A stretch of 64,000 bases of DNA from Catenulispora sp. EB89 (GTDB lineage: Bacteria > Actinomycetota > Actinomycetes > Streptomycetales > Catenulisporaceae): positions 124,001 to 188,000 of the forward strand of contig NZ_JBGCCU010000004.1 in NCBI RefSeq assembly GCF_041261445.1. Reading direction: 5' to 3'. Shown here piece after piece: positions 51,759 to 59,984 of this stretch. Within the stretch, counting starts at the first letter, position 1. Each line of letters opens with the position of its first letter. The position numbers and the translations under genes were made by a program. Under the pieces are notes generated by a model. That model worked only from the letters and a program-made list of their open reading frames with translations. It did no database searches and was not told where the DNA came from.

Positions 51759-52445
51759 CTAGCCGTCGATCTCGCCACGGTCGCCGTGGTGGTGGCCGTG
51801 CCGGTTCCCGGTCAGCTCGTCCTTCTTCGGCTGCCGGGGCGCCTTGCGCTTGACGTCCACGCCGCCCATCAGCGCGAAGCCCCGGACGTGCACGGTCGGC
51901 GCGTCGGGGTCGACCGGGCCGACGGGGGTGCCGGAGTAGCCGCCCATGAAGCCGAAGCCGTGCACCTGGACGTTCAGGCCCTCGGGCACGGTGATCTCGA
52001 TGCCGCCCATGATGCAGGAGGCGTTGATCGTGACCTCCATGTCCTCGTACTCGGCCTCGCGCAGGTCGAGCTCGATGCCGCCCATCATCGCGAAGGCGAT
52101 GTAGCTCTTGGGCACCACCCACGCGCCCTTGTTGTCCGAGCCGCCCATCAGCACGAACGTCTTGCGGCGCCGGGGCTTGCCGCCGACGCGCCACCGGCCG
52201 CGGGGCCGGGCGGCCGGGGCCGCCGACGGCCCCGCGCCGGTGCTCGCCGGCAGGTCCCGGGTGATCGGCTCCAGCTCGGCGTAGGTCTTCGCCGTGTAGA
52301 CCGCGGTGATGCGGTCCTCCAGCTCGTCCAGGGCGATACGGCCCTCGCCGGCCGCCTCCCGCAGGCGTTCGGCGACCTGTTCGCGCTCGTTGTCGGAAAC
52401 GCGCAGCTGCCGCGGGTCGATCGGCTCGGGGACGTTGCTCGTCAT
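51759..52445 (-). CDS. DUF1707 and LiaF-like C-terminal domain protein
   Basis: A 228-residue protein. Residues 10-60 (RQLRVSDNEREQVAERLREAAGEGRIALDELEDRITAVYTAKTYAELEPITRDLP) are a clear DUF1707. The C-terminal part (FVLMGGSDNKGAW, IAFAMMGGIELDLREA, INASCIMGGIEITVPEG) resembles the repetitive LiaF/DUF2154 cell-wall response fold. There are no membrane helices here. It ends in a His-rich tail GNRHGHHHGDRGE. Family members associate with membrane stress or division. It is a single gene. Confidence 0.85.
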   Translation of the reverse strand: MTSNVPEPIDPRQLRVSDNEREQVAERLREAAGEGRIALDELEDRITAVYTAKTYAELEPITRDLPASTGAGPSAAPAARPRGRWRVGGKPRRRKTFVLMGGSDNKGAWVVPKSYIAFAMMGGIELDLREAEYEDMEVTINASCIMGGIEITVPEGLNVQVHGFGFMGGYSGTPVGPVDPDAPTVHVRGFALMGGVDVKRKAPRQPKKDELTGNRHGHHHGDRGEIDG

Positions 52446-52472
52446 AAGGGAGACCTTACAAGAACCGCGCCG

Positions 52473-53255
52473 TCACAGGGCGGTGACGTAGGCGCCGCTG
52501 ATCCCGCCGTCGACGAGGAAGTTCGACGCGGTCACGAACGAGGAGTCGTCGCTGGCCAGGAAGGCCACCGCGGCGGCGATCTCCTCCGGTTCGGCGAAGC
52601 TGCCGCGCGGGACGTGCACCAGGCGCCGGGCGGCCCGCTCGGGGTCCTTGGCGAACAGCTCCTTGAGCAGCGGGGTGTTCACCGGCCCCGGGGACAGCGC
52701 GTTGACGCGGATGCCCTGCTTGGCGAACTGCACACCGAGCTCGCGGGACATCGCCAGCACGCCGCCCTTGGAGGCGGTGTAGGAGATCTGCGAGGTGGCC
52801 GAGCCCAGGGTGGCGACGAAGGACGCGGTGTTGATGATCGAGCCGCCGCGGCCGGTCGCCTCGAACTGCCGCTGCATGTGCGGGATGACCGCCTTGCAGC
52901 ACAGGTACACCGAGGTCAGGTTGACCTTCTGCACCCGGTCCCAGGCCTCGATGTCGGTGGCCAGGATCGAGTCGTCGTCCGGCGGGGAGATGCCGGCGTT
53001 GTTGAAGGCGATGTCGACCGAGCCGTAGGTGTCCACGGCGGCCTGGAACAGCGCCCCGACCCGCTCGGCGTCGGTGACGTCGGTCCGCACGAACAGCCCG
53101 CCGACCTCCTCGGCCGCCGCCTTGCCGGCCGCCTCGTCGAGGTCGGCGAGCACCACGTGCGCGCCCTCGGCGGCGAACCGCCGCGCGGTGGCCATCCCGA
53201 TCCCGCCGGTACCGCCGGTGATGACGGCCACCCGGCCGGCCAGACGCTCGGTCAT
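52473..53255 (-). CDS. Short-chain dehydrogenase/reductase
   Basis: A 260-residue classic SDR. The cofactor site is GGTGGIGMATARR, with NNAGIS, the catalytic IINTASF Ser and YTASKGG (YxxxK), and the SPGPVNTPL motif. It is the last gene of the four-gene operon beginning with the glutamine synthetase-like gene; AGGAG precedes its ATG. It may oxidise an intermediate of the same pathway, for example a hydroxy compound or aldehyde. Confidence 0.88.
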   Translation of the reverse strand: MTERLAGRVAVITGGTGGIGMATARRFAAEGAHVVLADLDEAAGKAAAEEVGGLFVRTDVTDAERVGALFQAAVDTYGSVDIAFNNAGISPPDDDSILATDIEAWDRVQKVNLTSVYLCCKAVIPHMQRQFEATGRGGSIINTASFVATLGSATSQISYTASKGGVLAMSRELGVQFAKQGIRVNALSPGPVNTPLLKELFAKDPERAARRLVHVPRGSFAEPEEIAAAVAFLASDDSSFVTASNFLVDGGISGAYVTAL

Positions 53256-53341
53256 TTCTCTCCTGTTCTCACTGCATTGTTCCCGAAGGCGATTCGAAGT
53301 CTGATTCGCATCCTGATCCGGAGCACGAATCAGACCTCGAC

Positions 53342-54700
53342 TCACATGGCGATGAAAATGTTCTTGGTCTCGGTGAACGCGGCCAGCGCGTCCGGCCCGA
53401 GTTCCCGGCCGAGGCCGGACTGCTTGTATCCGCCGAACGGCGTGGAGTACCGGACCGAGGAGTTCGAGTTCACCGACAGGTTCCCGGACTGCACGGCCCG
53501 CGAGACGCGCAGTGCGCGGGACAGGTCGCGGGTCCAGACCGAGCCGGACAGGCCGTACTCGCCGGCGTTGGCGGCGGCCACCACCTCGTCCTCGGTGGCG
53601 AACGGGGTCACGGTCACGACCGGCCCGAACACCTCCTCGCACTGGATCGCCGCGTCCGGGGCGATGCCGGTGACGACGGTCGGCGGGAACCAGAAGCCGT
53701 CGCCGTCGGGAACCTCGCCGCGGTAAGCGATATTCGCTGCGTCGACGCCATCCACGAACCCTGCGACGCGCGCCTTCTGCGCCGCCGAGATGAGCGGGCC
53801 CATCTCGGTCTTGTCGTCCAGCAGGTCGCCGATCACCACGCCCCGGCAGGCGTTCAGGAAGTGCTCCATGAACTCCTCGTAGGCCGAGGCCTCGACGTAG
53901 ATCCGGGACCGCGCGCAGCAGTCCTGACCGGCATTGTCGAAGACGCCGTAGGGCGCGGCAGCAGCAGCCTTTTCGACATCCGCGTCGGCGAAGACGATGT
54001 TCGGGCTCTTGCCGCCGAGCTCCAGCGTCACCCGCTTCACGCGGGCCGCGCACTGCGCCATGATCGAGCGGCCCACGGCCGAGGAGCCGGTGAACACGAT
54101 CTTGCGGACGTCCGGGTGCTCCACGAGCCGCGCGCCGGCCTCGGGCCCGAAGCCCGGGACGACCTGCAGCACGCCTTCCGGCAGCCCGGCCTCCAGCGCG
54201 AGCTCGGCCAGCCGCAGCGCGGTCAGCGGCGTGGTCTCGGCGGGCTTGAGCACCACGGTGTTGCCGGCCGCGAGCGCCGGGGCGAAGCCCCACGCGGCGA
54301 TCGGCATCGGGAAGTTCCACGGCACGATCACGCCGACCACGCCGAGCGGTTCGGCGATGGTCAGGTCCAGACCGCCGGCGACCGGGATCTGTCGGCCGAA
54401 CAGGCGCTCCGGCGCCGCCGAGTAGTAGGTCAGGACGTCGCGGACGTTCCCGGCCTCCCAGCGGGCGTTGGAGATGGTGTGGCCGGCGTTCTCCACTTCG
54501 AGACGCGCCAGCTCCTCGGCCTGGGAGTCGACGAGCTCGGCGAAGCGGCGCAGCAGCCGGGCCCGGTCGGCCGGGGCGACGTCGCGCCAGGCCGGGAAAG
54601 CCTTGTGCGCGCGGGCCACCGCCTCGTCCACGCCCGCGGCGGACGTCATCTCGATGGAGCGGAAAACGGCGCCGGTGGCCGGGTTGATCAGGTCGTACAC
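53342..54700 (-). CDS. Aldehyde dehydrogenase (PuuC-like)
   Basis: A 452-residue NAD(P)-dependent enzyme. Motifs are VVGVIVPWNFPMPI, KPAETTPLTALRLAEL, FTGSSAVGRSIM, LELGGKSPNIVFADAD with catalytic Glu, and NAGQDCCARSRIYV with nucleophile Cys. The operon context (GlnA-like, gamma-glutamyl hydrolase, ALDH, SDR) points to gamma-glutamyl aminoaldehyde or a related amine-derived aldehyde as substrate. Confidence 0.9.
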   Translation of the reverse strand: MYDLINPATGAVFRSIEMTSAAGVDEAVARAHKAFPAWRDVAPADRARLLRRFAELVDSQAEELARLEVENAGHTISNARWEAGNVRDVLTYYSAAPERLFGRQIPVAGGLDLTIAEPLGVVGVIVPWNFPMPIAAWGFAPALAAGNTVVLKPAETTPLTALRLAELALEAGLPEGVLQVVPGFGPEAGARLVEHPDVRKIVFTGSSAVGRSIMAQCAARVKRVTLELGGKSPNIVFADADVEKAAAAAPYGVFDNAGQDCCARSRIYVEASAYEEFMEHFLNACRGVVIGDLLDDKTEMGPLISAAQKARVAGFVDGVDAANIAYRGEVPDGDGFWFPPTVVTGIAPDAAIQCEEVFGPVVTVTPFATEDEVVAAANAGEYGLSGSVWTRDLSRALRVSRAVQSGNLSVNSNSSVRYSTPFGGYKQSGLGRELGPDALAAFTETKNIFIAM

Positions 54701-54703
54701 GCG

Positions 54704-55444
54704 CTATCGTCCTTTGGCGTATCTGGTCGCGGCGTCGGTCAGGGAGCGGAAAAGCTCCGGCTTGCTGTCTTCCTCGGGGTGCCACTGCACCCCCACCACG
54801 TAGTCCTTCTCCGGCATCCAGGCGGCCTCGATCAGGCCGTCGGGGGCGTTGCCCGAGGATTGCAGGCCGTCCCCCAACTTGTCGATCCCCTGATGGTGGT
54901 GGCACCAGGCGATGATCTGGGTGCCCAACGAGCGTCCGGGCGGCGCGGCCGGGTCCAGGTCGATGCGGACCGCCGCGTACTGGCCGAGCTGCTGGCGGTG
55001 CGCGTCGCCGAAGACCGACTCGTCGGGCAGGTGCTGGCGCAGCGTGCCGCCGCGGGCCGCGTTCAGGAGCTGGAACCCGCGGCAGATCGCGAGCACCGGG
55101 ACGTTCTCGGCCATGGCGGCGGCCAGCAGCGCGAACTCCCAGGCGTCGCGCTCCTTGCGGGGGCTGTCGGTGTCGAGGTGGCGGACGGCGCCGTATCCCA
55201 CCGGGTCGATGTCCGGGCCGCCGGTGAGGATCAGGCCGTGCAGGACGCCGACCACCTCCTCGGCCTCGGCCTGGAGATCCTCGGAGTCGCGTTCCAGGTG
55301 CTGCGGCAGCAGCAGCGGGACACCCCCCGCCCGCGTCACCGACTCGACGTAGGCGTGCGGGAGCAGCGAGGCGGGCACGTTCTTCCACGCGCCCCACGAT
55401 GCGGTCTCCTGGTACATGCTCAGCCCGATGAGAGGCGCCGCCAT
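54704..55444 (-). CDS. Gamma-glutamyl-gamma-aminobutyrate hydrolase family protein (PuuD-like)
   Basis: A 246-residue class I glutamine amidotransferase-like hydrolase. Nucleophile Cys is in AICRGFQLLNAARGG and the catalytic His in GVQWHPEED. HGLILTGGPDIDPVGYG is a family mark. It removes the gamma-glutamyl group after oxidation, giving GABA in the putrescine route. It starts eight bases after the upstream gene. Confidence 0.9.
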   Translation of the reverse strand: MAAPLIGLSMYQETASWGAWKNVPASLLPHAYVESVTRAGGVPLLLPQHLERDSEDLQAEAEEVVGVLHGLILTGGPDIDPVGYGAVRHLDTDSPRKERDAWEFALLAAAMAENVPVLAICRGFQLLNAARGGTLRQHLPDESVFGDAHRQQLGQYAAVRIDLDPAAPPGRSLGTQIIAWCHHHQGIDKLGDGLQSSGNAPDGLIEAAWMPEKDYVVGVQWHPEEDSKPELFRSLTDAATRYAKGR

Positions 55445-55451
55445 CGCGGCC

Positions 55452-56819
55452 TCACATCCTTTCGAAAGAACGGAATCGCTCCCAGTCGGTCACGGTCGAC
55501 TGGAAGGCCGCGAGTTCCACGCGGCCCATGGTGATGTAGTGCTCGACGACGTCGTTGCCGAAGGCCTCCCGAGCCGGCTCGCTCCAGGAGAAGTAGTCGA
55601 CGGCCTCGTTGAGCGCGTCCGGCACCCGCGGGATGTCGGCTTCGTAGGCGTTCCCGGTGAATTCCGGCGGCAGCTTGAGGCCGCGCTCGATCCCGGCCAG
55701 CCCTGCGGCGATCATCGCGGCGACCGCCAGGTACGGGTTGACGTCCCCGCCGGGCACGCGGTTCTCCACGCGCAGCGACTCGCCCTGGCCCACGACGCGC
55801 ATCGAGCAGGTGCGGTTGTCACGGCCCCAGGCGATGCCCGTGGGGGCGAAGGAGCCGTGCGCGAACCGCTTGTAGGAGTTGATGTTCGGCGCGTACATCA
55901 GAGTGAAGTCCCGGAGGAAGGCCAGCTGTCCGGCGAGGAAGTGTTCCATCATCTCCGAAAAACCGTTCGGCCGCTCGGGATCGGCCATCACCGGGACCCC
56001 GCCGGGGCCGCGCAGGCTCAGGTGGATGTGGCAGGAGTTGCCCTCGCGGTGGTCGTACTTCGCCATGAACGTGAGGGACTTGCCCTCCTGCAGCGCGATG
56101 GTCTTCGCGCCGTTCTTGTAGATCACATGGTTGTCGCAGGTGGTCAGCGCGTCCCGGTAGCGGAAGCCGATCTCCTGCTGACCGAGGTTGCACTCGCCCT
56201 TGGCGGACTCCACGTACATGCCGGCGCCGAACATGCCGGTGCGGATCCGCTTGAGCAGCGGCTCGACGAGGGCGCCACCGAGCATCGAGTAGTCGCCGTT
56301 GTAGTGGACCGCGGGATGCATGTCGCGGTAGCCCTTGCGCCAGGCGTCCTGGTAGGAGTCGTCGAAGACGATGAACTCCAGCTCGGTGCCGACGTAGGCG
56401 GTCCAGCCGTGCTCGGCCAGCCGGGCCAGCTGCTTCTTCAGGATCTGGCGCGGGCTCTGCACGACGGGCTCGTCATGGTGGTCGACGACGTCGGCCAGGA
56501 CCAGCGCGGTGCCCGGCTCCCAGGGGACGTTGCGCAGCGTGCTCAGGTCCGGCTTGAGGACGAAGTCGCCGTAGCCGGCGTCCCAGCTGGCGTTGGCGTA
56601 GCCGTCGACCGGGGTCATGTCGACATCCACGGCCAGCAGGTAGTTGCACGCCTCGGTCTCGTGCGCGGCCACCTCGTCGAGGAAGAACTCCGCGGACAGC
56701 CGTTTTCCTTGCAGGCGGCCCTGCATGTCGGTCATGGCCAGCTGGACGGTGTCGACGCGGCCGACCGAGATGAGGTCGCGAAGCTGCTGGAGGGTGAGCA
56801 TGCCGGTACGCGCGGGCAT
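55452..56819 (-). CDS. Glutamine synthetase-like gamma-glutamylamine ligase (PuuA/GlnA3/GlnA4-like)
   Basis: A 455-residue glutamine synthetase superfamily member. Present are YVGTELEFIVFDDSY, FGAGMYVESAKGECNLGQQEI (metal Glu), NSCHIHLSLRGPGG, NSYKRFAHGSFAPTGIAWGRDNRTCSMRV and RVENRVPGGDVNPYL. It ligates glutamate to an amine, for example putrescine, polyamines or ethanolamine, the first step of the operon. ATG 56819 has AGGTAGG upstream. S. coelicolor GlnA3 (polyamine) and GlnA4 (ethanolamine) are the likely relatives; which one is not decidable here. Confidence 0.88.
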   Translation of the reverse strand: MPARTGMLTLQQLRDLISVGRVDTVQLAMTDMQGRLQGKRLSAEFFLDEVAAHETEACNYLLAVDVDMTPVDGYANASWDAGYGDFVLKPDLSTLRNVPWEPGTALVLADVVDHHDEPVVQSPRQILKKQLARLAEHGWTAYVGTELEFIVFDDSYQDAWRKGYRDMHPAVHYNGDYSMLGGALVEPLLKRIRTGMFGAGMYVESAKGECNLGQQEIGFRYRDALTTCDNHVIYKNGAKTIALQEGKSLTFMAKYDHREGNSCHIHLSLRGPGGVPVMADPERPNGFSEMMEHFLAGQLAFLRDFTLMYAPNINSYKRFAHGSFAPTGIAWGRDNRTCSMRVVGQGESLRVENRVPGGDVNPYLAVAAMIAAGLAGIERGLKLPPEFTGNAYEADIPRVPDALNEAVDYFSWSEPAREAFGNDVVEHYITMGRVELAAFQSTVTDWERFRSFERM

Positions 56820-57064
56820 AGTGTGCCTACCTAGGGTCAACGCTTGGCGGGCACGGGGAATGGTGACCGCGGCCTAGTGACTTACAGGGGTTTGCGACGG
56901 TGCTGGCTCATACCCTGGTGTGCGGCGGGGGCTCCAGTCAAGATCCGTTGCGATTGTGCGGATACGGTCCGGATGTGGGCGTTCCGGGGGTGTGCGCACC
57001 GGTTCGGTGAGGGGCCGGGGACGGCCCGGACCTGACCGGAGGCCGCGTCCGCCTAACGGGTAGC

Positions 57065-57991
57065 GTGGCCGACGCTCGGCGTACCTCTGGAGTTAAGCTG
57101 AGCCGATCGCAGCTGATCACTACCGAACGCTCCCTGGAGTCCCGCGTGCACTGGATGATGCCCTACCAAATGGCCTTCTGGCTGTGCGGCATCCTGATGG
57201 TGCTGGCCGCGGCGATGTACTTCTCGCGCAAGCCGGTGCTCGTGAAGTACGTGCCGTTCCCCCGCGAGCTGGGAACCGTCCTGGGCCTGTTCGGCCTGTG
57301 GCAGGTGGCCGGCCAACTGTCGGTGATGAAGGTGGACGGCGCGATCACCCGCGGCACCTGGATCTGGAACACCGAGCGCGACCTGTACCTGCCCAGCGAG
57401 CACTGGATCCAGCACCTGTTCTTCCCGGCGCACCCGACCGTGGTGAAGTTCTTCAACCTCTACTACGCGTCGATGCACTTCACCTGCATGATCATCTTCC
57501 TCATCTGGCTCTTCGTCCGCCACCGCGACCGCTACCCCCAGGCGCGCACCACGATGGCCATGGCCACAGCATTCGCCCTGGTGATCCAACTGATCCCGGT
57601 GGCCCCGCCCCGCATGATCGCCGAAGCACACCTGACCGACACAGCCCTGTACTTCCACCAGTCGGTCTACGGCGCCATGGACGCCAACTCCCCGGACCAG
57701 CTCTCAGCGATGCCCTCGGTACACGTGATCTGGGCCGTCCTGGTCGGCTGGACAGTCTGGCGCGTCTCCCCCAGCAAGTGGCGCTGGATCGGCCCACTGC
57801 ACACCATCCTGACGATCACGGTCGTCCTGGTCACGGCGAACCACTACTGGGCCGACGGCATCGTGGGCGTGGCCCTACTGCTCATTTCGGCTGGAATCCA
57901 AGCCGCCGCCCGGCGTGGCGCCGGATGGATCCGCACCACCCGCGTAGCCTCGGCGGAGGTAACCGAACCCGAACTCGCCAGGAGCCGTTGA
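57065..57991 (+). CDS. PAP2-superfamily membrane protein (Aur1/Ipt1-like)
   Basis: A 308-residue membrane protein with about six helices. Phosphatase-like motifs LSAMPSVHVIWA and ANHYWADGIVG correspond to the C2 and C3 motifs of the Aur1/Ipt1 group, which act on membrane phospholipids. The GTG start at 57065 is provisional, since another GTG at 57147 (VHWMMPYQM) precedes the first helix. Its stop shares one base with the copper chaperone gene's start. Confidence 0.75.
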   Translation: MADARRTSGVKLSRSQLITTERSLESRVHWMMPYQMAFWLCGILMVLAAAMYFSRKPVLVKYVPFPRELGTVLGLFGLWQVAGQLSVMKVDGAITRGTWIWNTERDLYLPSEHWIQHLFFPAHPTVVKFFNLYYASMHFTCMIIFLIWLFVRHRDRYPQARTTMAMATAFALVIQLIPVAPPRMIAEAHLTDTALYFHQSVYGAMDANSPDQLSAMPSVHVIWAVLVGWTVWRVSPSKWRWIGPLHTILTITVVLVTANHYWADGIVGVALLLISAGIQAAARRGAGWIRTTRVASAEVTEPELARSR

Positions 57992-58218
57992 TGACCGCCG
58001 TCGCCGAAACCGGGGCCAACACCATCGCCTACGGCGTCCAGGGCATGAGCTGCGGCCACTGCAGCGCCGCCGTGACCGAGGCCCTGACCGCGCTCCCGGG
58101 CGTGAGCGCGGTGGAGATCGACCTCCCGGGCAAGCGCGCACTGGTGACTGCTTCGACGGCGCTGGAGATCGCCGCGGTGCGGGACGCCATCGAGGGCGCC
58201 GGGTACCAGCTGGTTTAG
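57991..58218 (+). CDS. Copper chaperone (HMA domain)
   Basis: A 75-residue protein. The metal motif is GMSCGHCSAAVTEAL (MxCxxC, C21 and C24), followed by the GYQLV ending of HMA domains. It binds Cu(I), delivering it to a P-type ATPase or sensor. It is translationally coupled to the PAP2 gene (TGATG) with AGGAG before the start. No copper ATPase is nearby. Confidence 0.9.
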   Translation: MTAVAETGANTIAYGVQGMSCGHCSAAVTEALTALPGVSAVEIDLPGKRALVTASTALEIAAVRDAIEGAGYQLV

Positions 58219-58230
58219 GCCGCGGCCGGC

Positions 58231-58250
58231 CCGCGTGGCCGGCCACGCGG
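58231..58250. terminator. Perfect 20-base palindrome after the copper chaperone gene
   Basis: CCGCGTGGCCGGCCACGCGG, 13 bases after the stop codon. Likely terminator, although it lacks a loop of its own. Confidence 0.55.
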
Positions 58251-58283
58251 TTCGTCGGGTCCGACCGGACCACGCGGGGTGTT

Positions 58284-58632
58284 GGTTCTGGGTCCCTCGC
58301 CGCGTCGACGGGCGAAGCCAACCTGGCCGGGCCGGTGGTGTCAGGCCGGGCGAGGCTGCACCACAGCAGCAGGGGTGCGGCTTGATACCGCCGGACCGGA
58401 CCAATGCCGCGTAGTTAAGAGTTCTGGCCCGTTGTCAACTGCGCTGAATTTGACCAGGTGGGCTTCGGATACGGTGCCCTCGCCGCCGCCAGGCTGTGAC
58501 AAGTCGAGCGTATTGAACGAGCGTTGAGGTCAAATTGTCCTAGTTGACAGGGCCGCAGATTCCTTAACTACGCGGCATTGCGGACCGGACTGGTTCCGTT
58601 TACGGCGACGACGCGGCGAGGGGCCCAGAACC
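58284..58632. mobile_element. Outer inverted-repeat element interrupted by the MITE
   Basis: The 24-base arms at 58284-58307 and 58609-58632 match at 23 positions (each contains CCTCGCCGCGTCG or its complement). Without the inner MITE and one target copy it is about 160 bp. No target duplication is visible at its own ends. Confidence 0.55.
58402..58580. mobile_element. 179-bp MITE-like element with IS4-type ends
   Basis: Perfect 18-base terminal inverted repeats CAATGCCGCGTAGTTAAG, with further imperfect pairing inside (for example TGTCAACT and AATTTGACC in both arms). A 10-base direct repeat CGGACCGGAC flanks it (58392-58401 and 58581-58590), a target-site duplication. Ends of the CA...TTAAG kind and duplications of about 10 bases fit the IS4 family. 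It is non-coding, so movement would need a transposase supplied in trans. Confidence 0.8.
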
Positions 58633-58740
58633 CTGGTGACCAAAAGCAGCACCGCCGGCAGGCAGCGCGACGCACTCCGAGCGGATAGAAAGCCGAACAG
58701 TCGCGGGCCGCCGCCGGTAGGAGGTCGCGCGGGTCGCCCC

Positions 58741-59072
58741 CTCGCTGTAGAGCGCCCGCCGGAGGCCTCGAGGCGCCCACCAAACGCGGCAGGCAGCCGC
58801 CCACATGACGTGTGCGCAGTGACTCGGACCGGCGCGTGGTCGTGGACGCGAAAACCGCCAGCCGCCAAAGCGCCGCGCTCAAGCTCGACCGCCGCGCGCT
58901 CTTGCCCACGAAAACCGCCAGCCGCGAACGCACCACAGCAGTGACCTGAACTACTGCGCGGTCTTGCACGCGAAAACCGGCGGCCGCCAGCGCAACCTGC
59001 TGCGCTCAACCGAACTGCGCCACCCTGCGAGGTCACCAAACCTTAGGCGAAGCCGTAAAAATCGCCTGTAAA
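58741..59072. repeat. Interspersed repeat, copy B (three internal subunits)
   Basis: Matches copy A (1-209) along its length. The subunit with CGAAAACCGCCAGCC occurs at about 58850, 58910 and, in a diverged form (CGAAAACCGGCGGCC), at about 58973. Copy A has only one. It is complete on both sides here, so its ends can be read: CTCGCTGTAG at the left and CGCCTGTAAA at the right. Confidence 0.8.
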
Positions 59073-59201
59073 TCAACAGACCAGCCGCACATACAAACCA
59101 ACCCCACCCCCACCCCACCCAGACCACTCCCCCCGAATTGGCCCACCACACCCGCCCCGATCCTCCGCCCTCCGCCAAAGCCCCCGCACTACGCTTCCGC
59201 C

Positions 59202-59936
59202 ATGACGGCGACTCCGCACCTCCACACCCACCGCCTCGAGCTCGACGACCAGACCCTCCGCGAGTGGGACGCGACCGTCCTGAAGTCCGACGGCGAGGGC
59301 CTCGTCCTGGACCGCTCCGCCTTCTACCCCGGCGGTGGCGGGCAGCCGCCGGACGAGGGCGTCCTCCTCTGGGGCGGCGTCCGCACCCGCATCGTCGGCG
59401 TCCGCAAGGAGGACGACCTCGTCCTCATCCCGCACGACGAGGACCCGCTCCCCCCGGCCGGCACCGCCGTGCGCGGTGCGCTCGACGACGAGCGGCGCAC
59501 GTGGCTCATGCGCACGCACTCCGGGCTGCACCTGCTCTCGGGTGTCGTCTTCCGGGACTTCGGTGCGCTGGTCACCGGCGGCAATATGGAGCCCGGGACT
59601 GCCCGGATGGACTTCAACCTCCCCGAGGTGCCCGCCGACTTCAAGTCCACCGTCGAGGCCGCGTGCAACGTCGAGGTCGCCGAGGACCGCCGCATCGAAG
59701 TGCAGGTGCTCCCCCGCGATGAGGCGTTCGCCATCCCCGACATCATCCGCACCGCCACCAACCTCGTGCCGCCGGAGCTGGAGGAAGTGCGGATCGTCGA
59801 CATCGTCGGGCTCGACACTCAGGCGGATGGCGGAACCCATGTCGAATCGACGAGATGGATCGGCAAGATCGAGGTGTTGAAGGTGGAGAACAAAGGCAAG
59901 GGCTTCCGGCGCTTGCGAATTGCCATCCGTGACTGA
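59202..59936 (+). CDS. Alanyl-tRNA editing protein AlaX-like
   Basis: A 244-residue stand-alone relative of the AlaRS editing domain, which clears Ser or Gly mischarged on tRNA-Ala. The Gly-rich FYPGGGGQPPDEG comes first; the zinc pair HSGLH (H106, H110) follows. The second zinc motif reads DGGTH (D209, H213) where most AlaX and AlaRS proteins have CGGTH, so the Cys ligand is replaced by Asp. Length fits AlaX-M. Downstream on the same strand is a DUF427 gene. Confidence 0.85.
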   Translation: MTATPHLHTHRLELDDQTLREWDATVLKSDGEGLVLDRSAFYPGGGGQPPDEGVLLWGGVRTRIVGVRKEDDLVLIPHDEDPLPPAGTAVRGALDDERRTWLMRTHSGLHLLSGVVFRDFGALVTGGNMEPGTARMDFNLPEVPADFKSTVEAACNVEVAEDRRIEVQVLPRDEAFAIPDIIRTATNLVPPELEEVRIVDIVGLDTQADGGTHVESTRWIGKIEVLKVENKGKGFRRLRIAIRD

Positions 59937-59984
59937 GTGCGATCAACGTTACTGAGTGTGACTGATCCGAGAGGCGGCAGGATC

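Larger units (their letters stand above)
58219..59201. other. 983-bp gene-free region with stacked repeats
   Basis: This contains a perfect palindrome (58231-58250), a nested pair of inverted-repeat elements (58284-58632) and copy B of the interspersed repeat (58741-59072). Only interrupted, low-complexity frames are present, so I see no gene in it. Confidence 0.8.

Noticed and set aside
56820-57064. Small gene or structured RNA in the 245-base spacer between the GlnA-like and PAP2 genes
   Set aside because: No start with ribosome binding site, no conserved-looking peptide and no strong hairpin; treated as a divergent promoter region.
58738-59100. CRISPR-like array (repeated CGAAAACCGCCAGCC)
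   Set aside because: Only three diverged units with uneven spacers, no cas genes, and the units lie inside a larger interspersed repeat.
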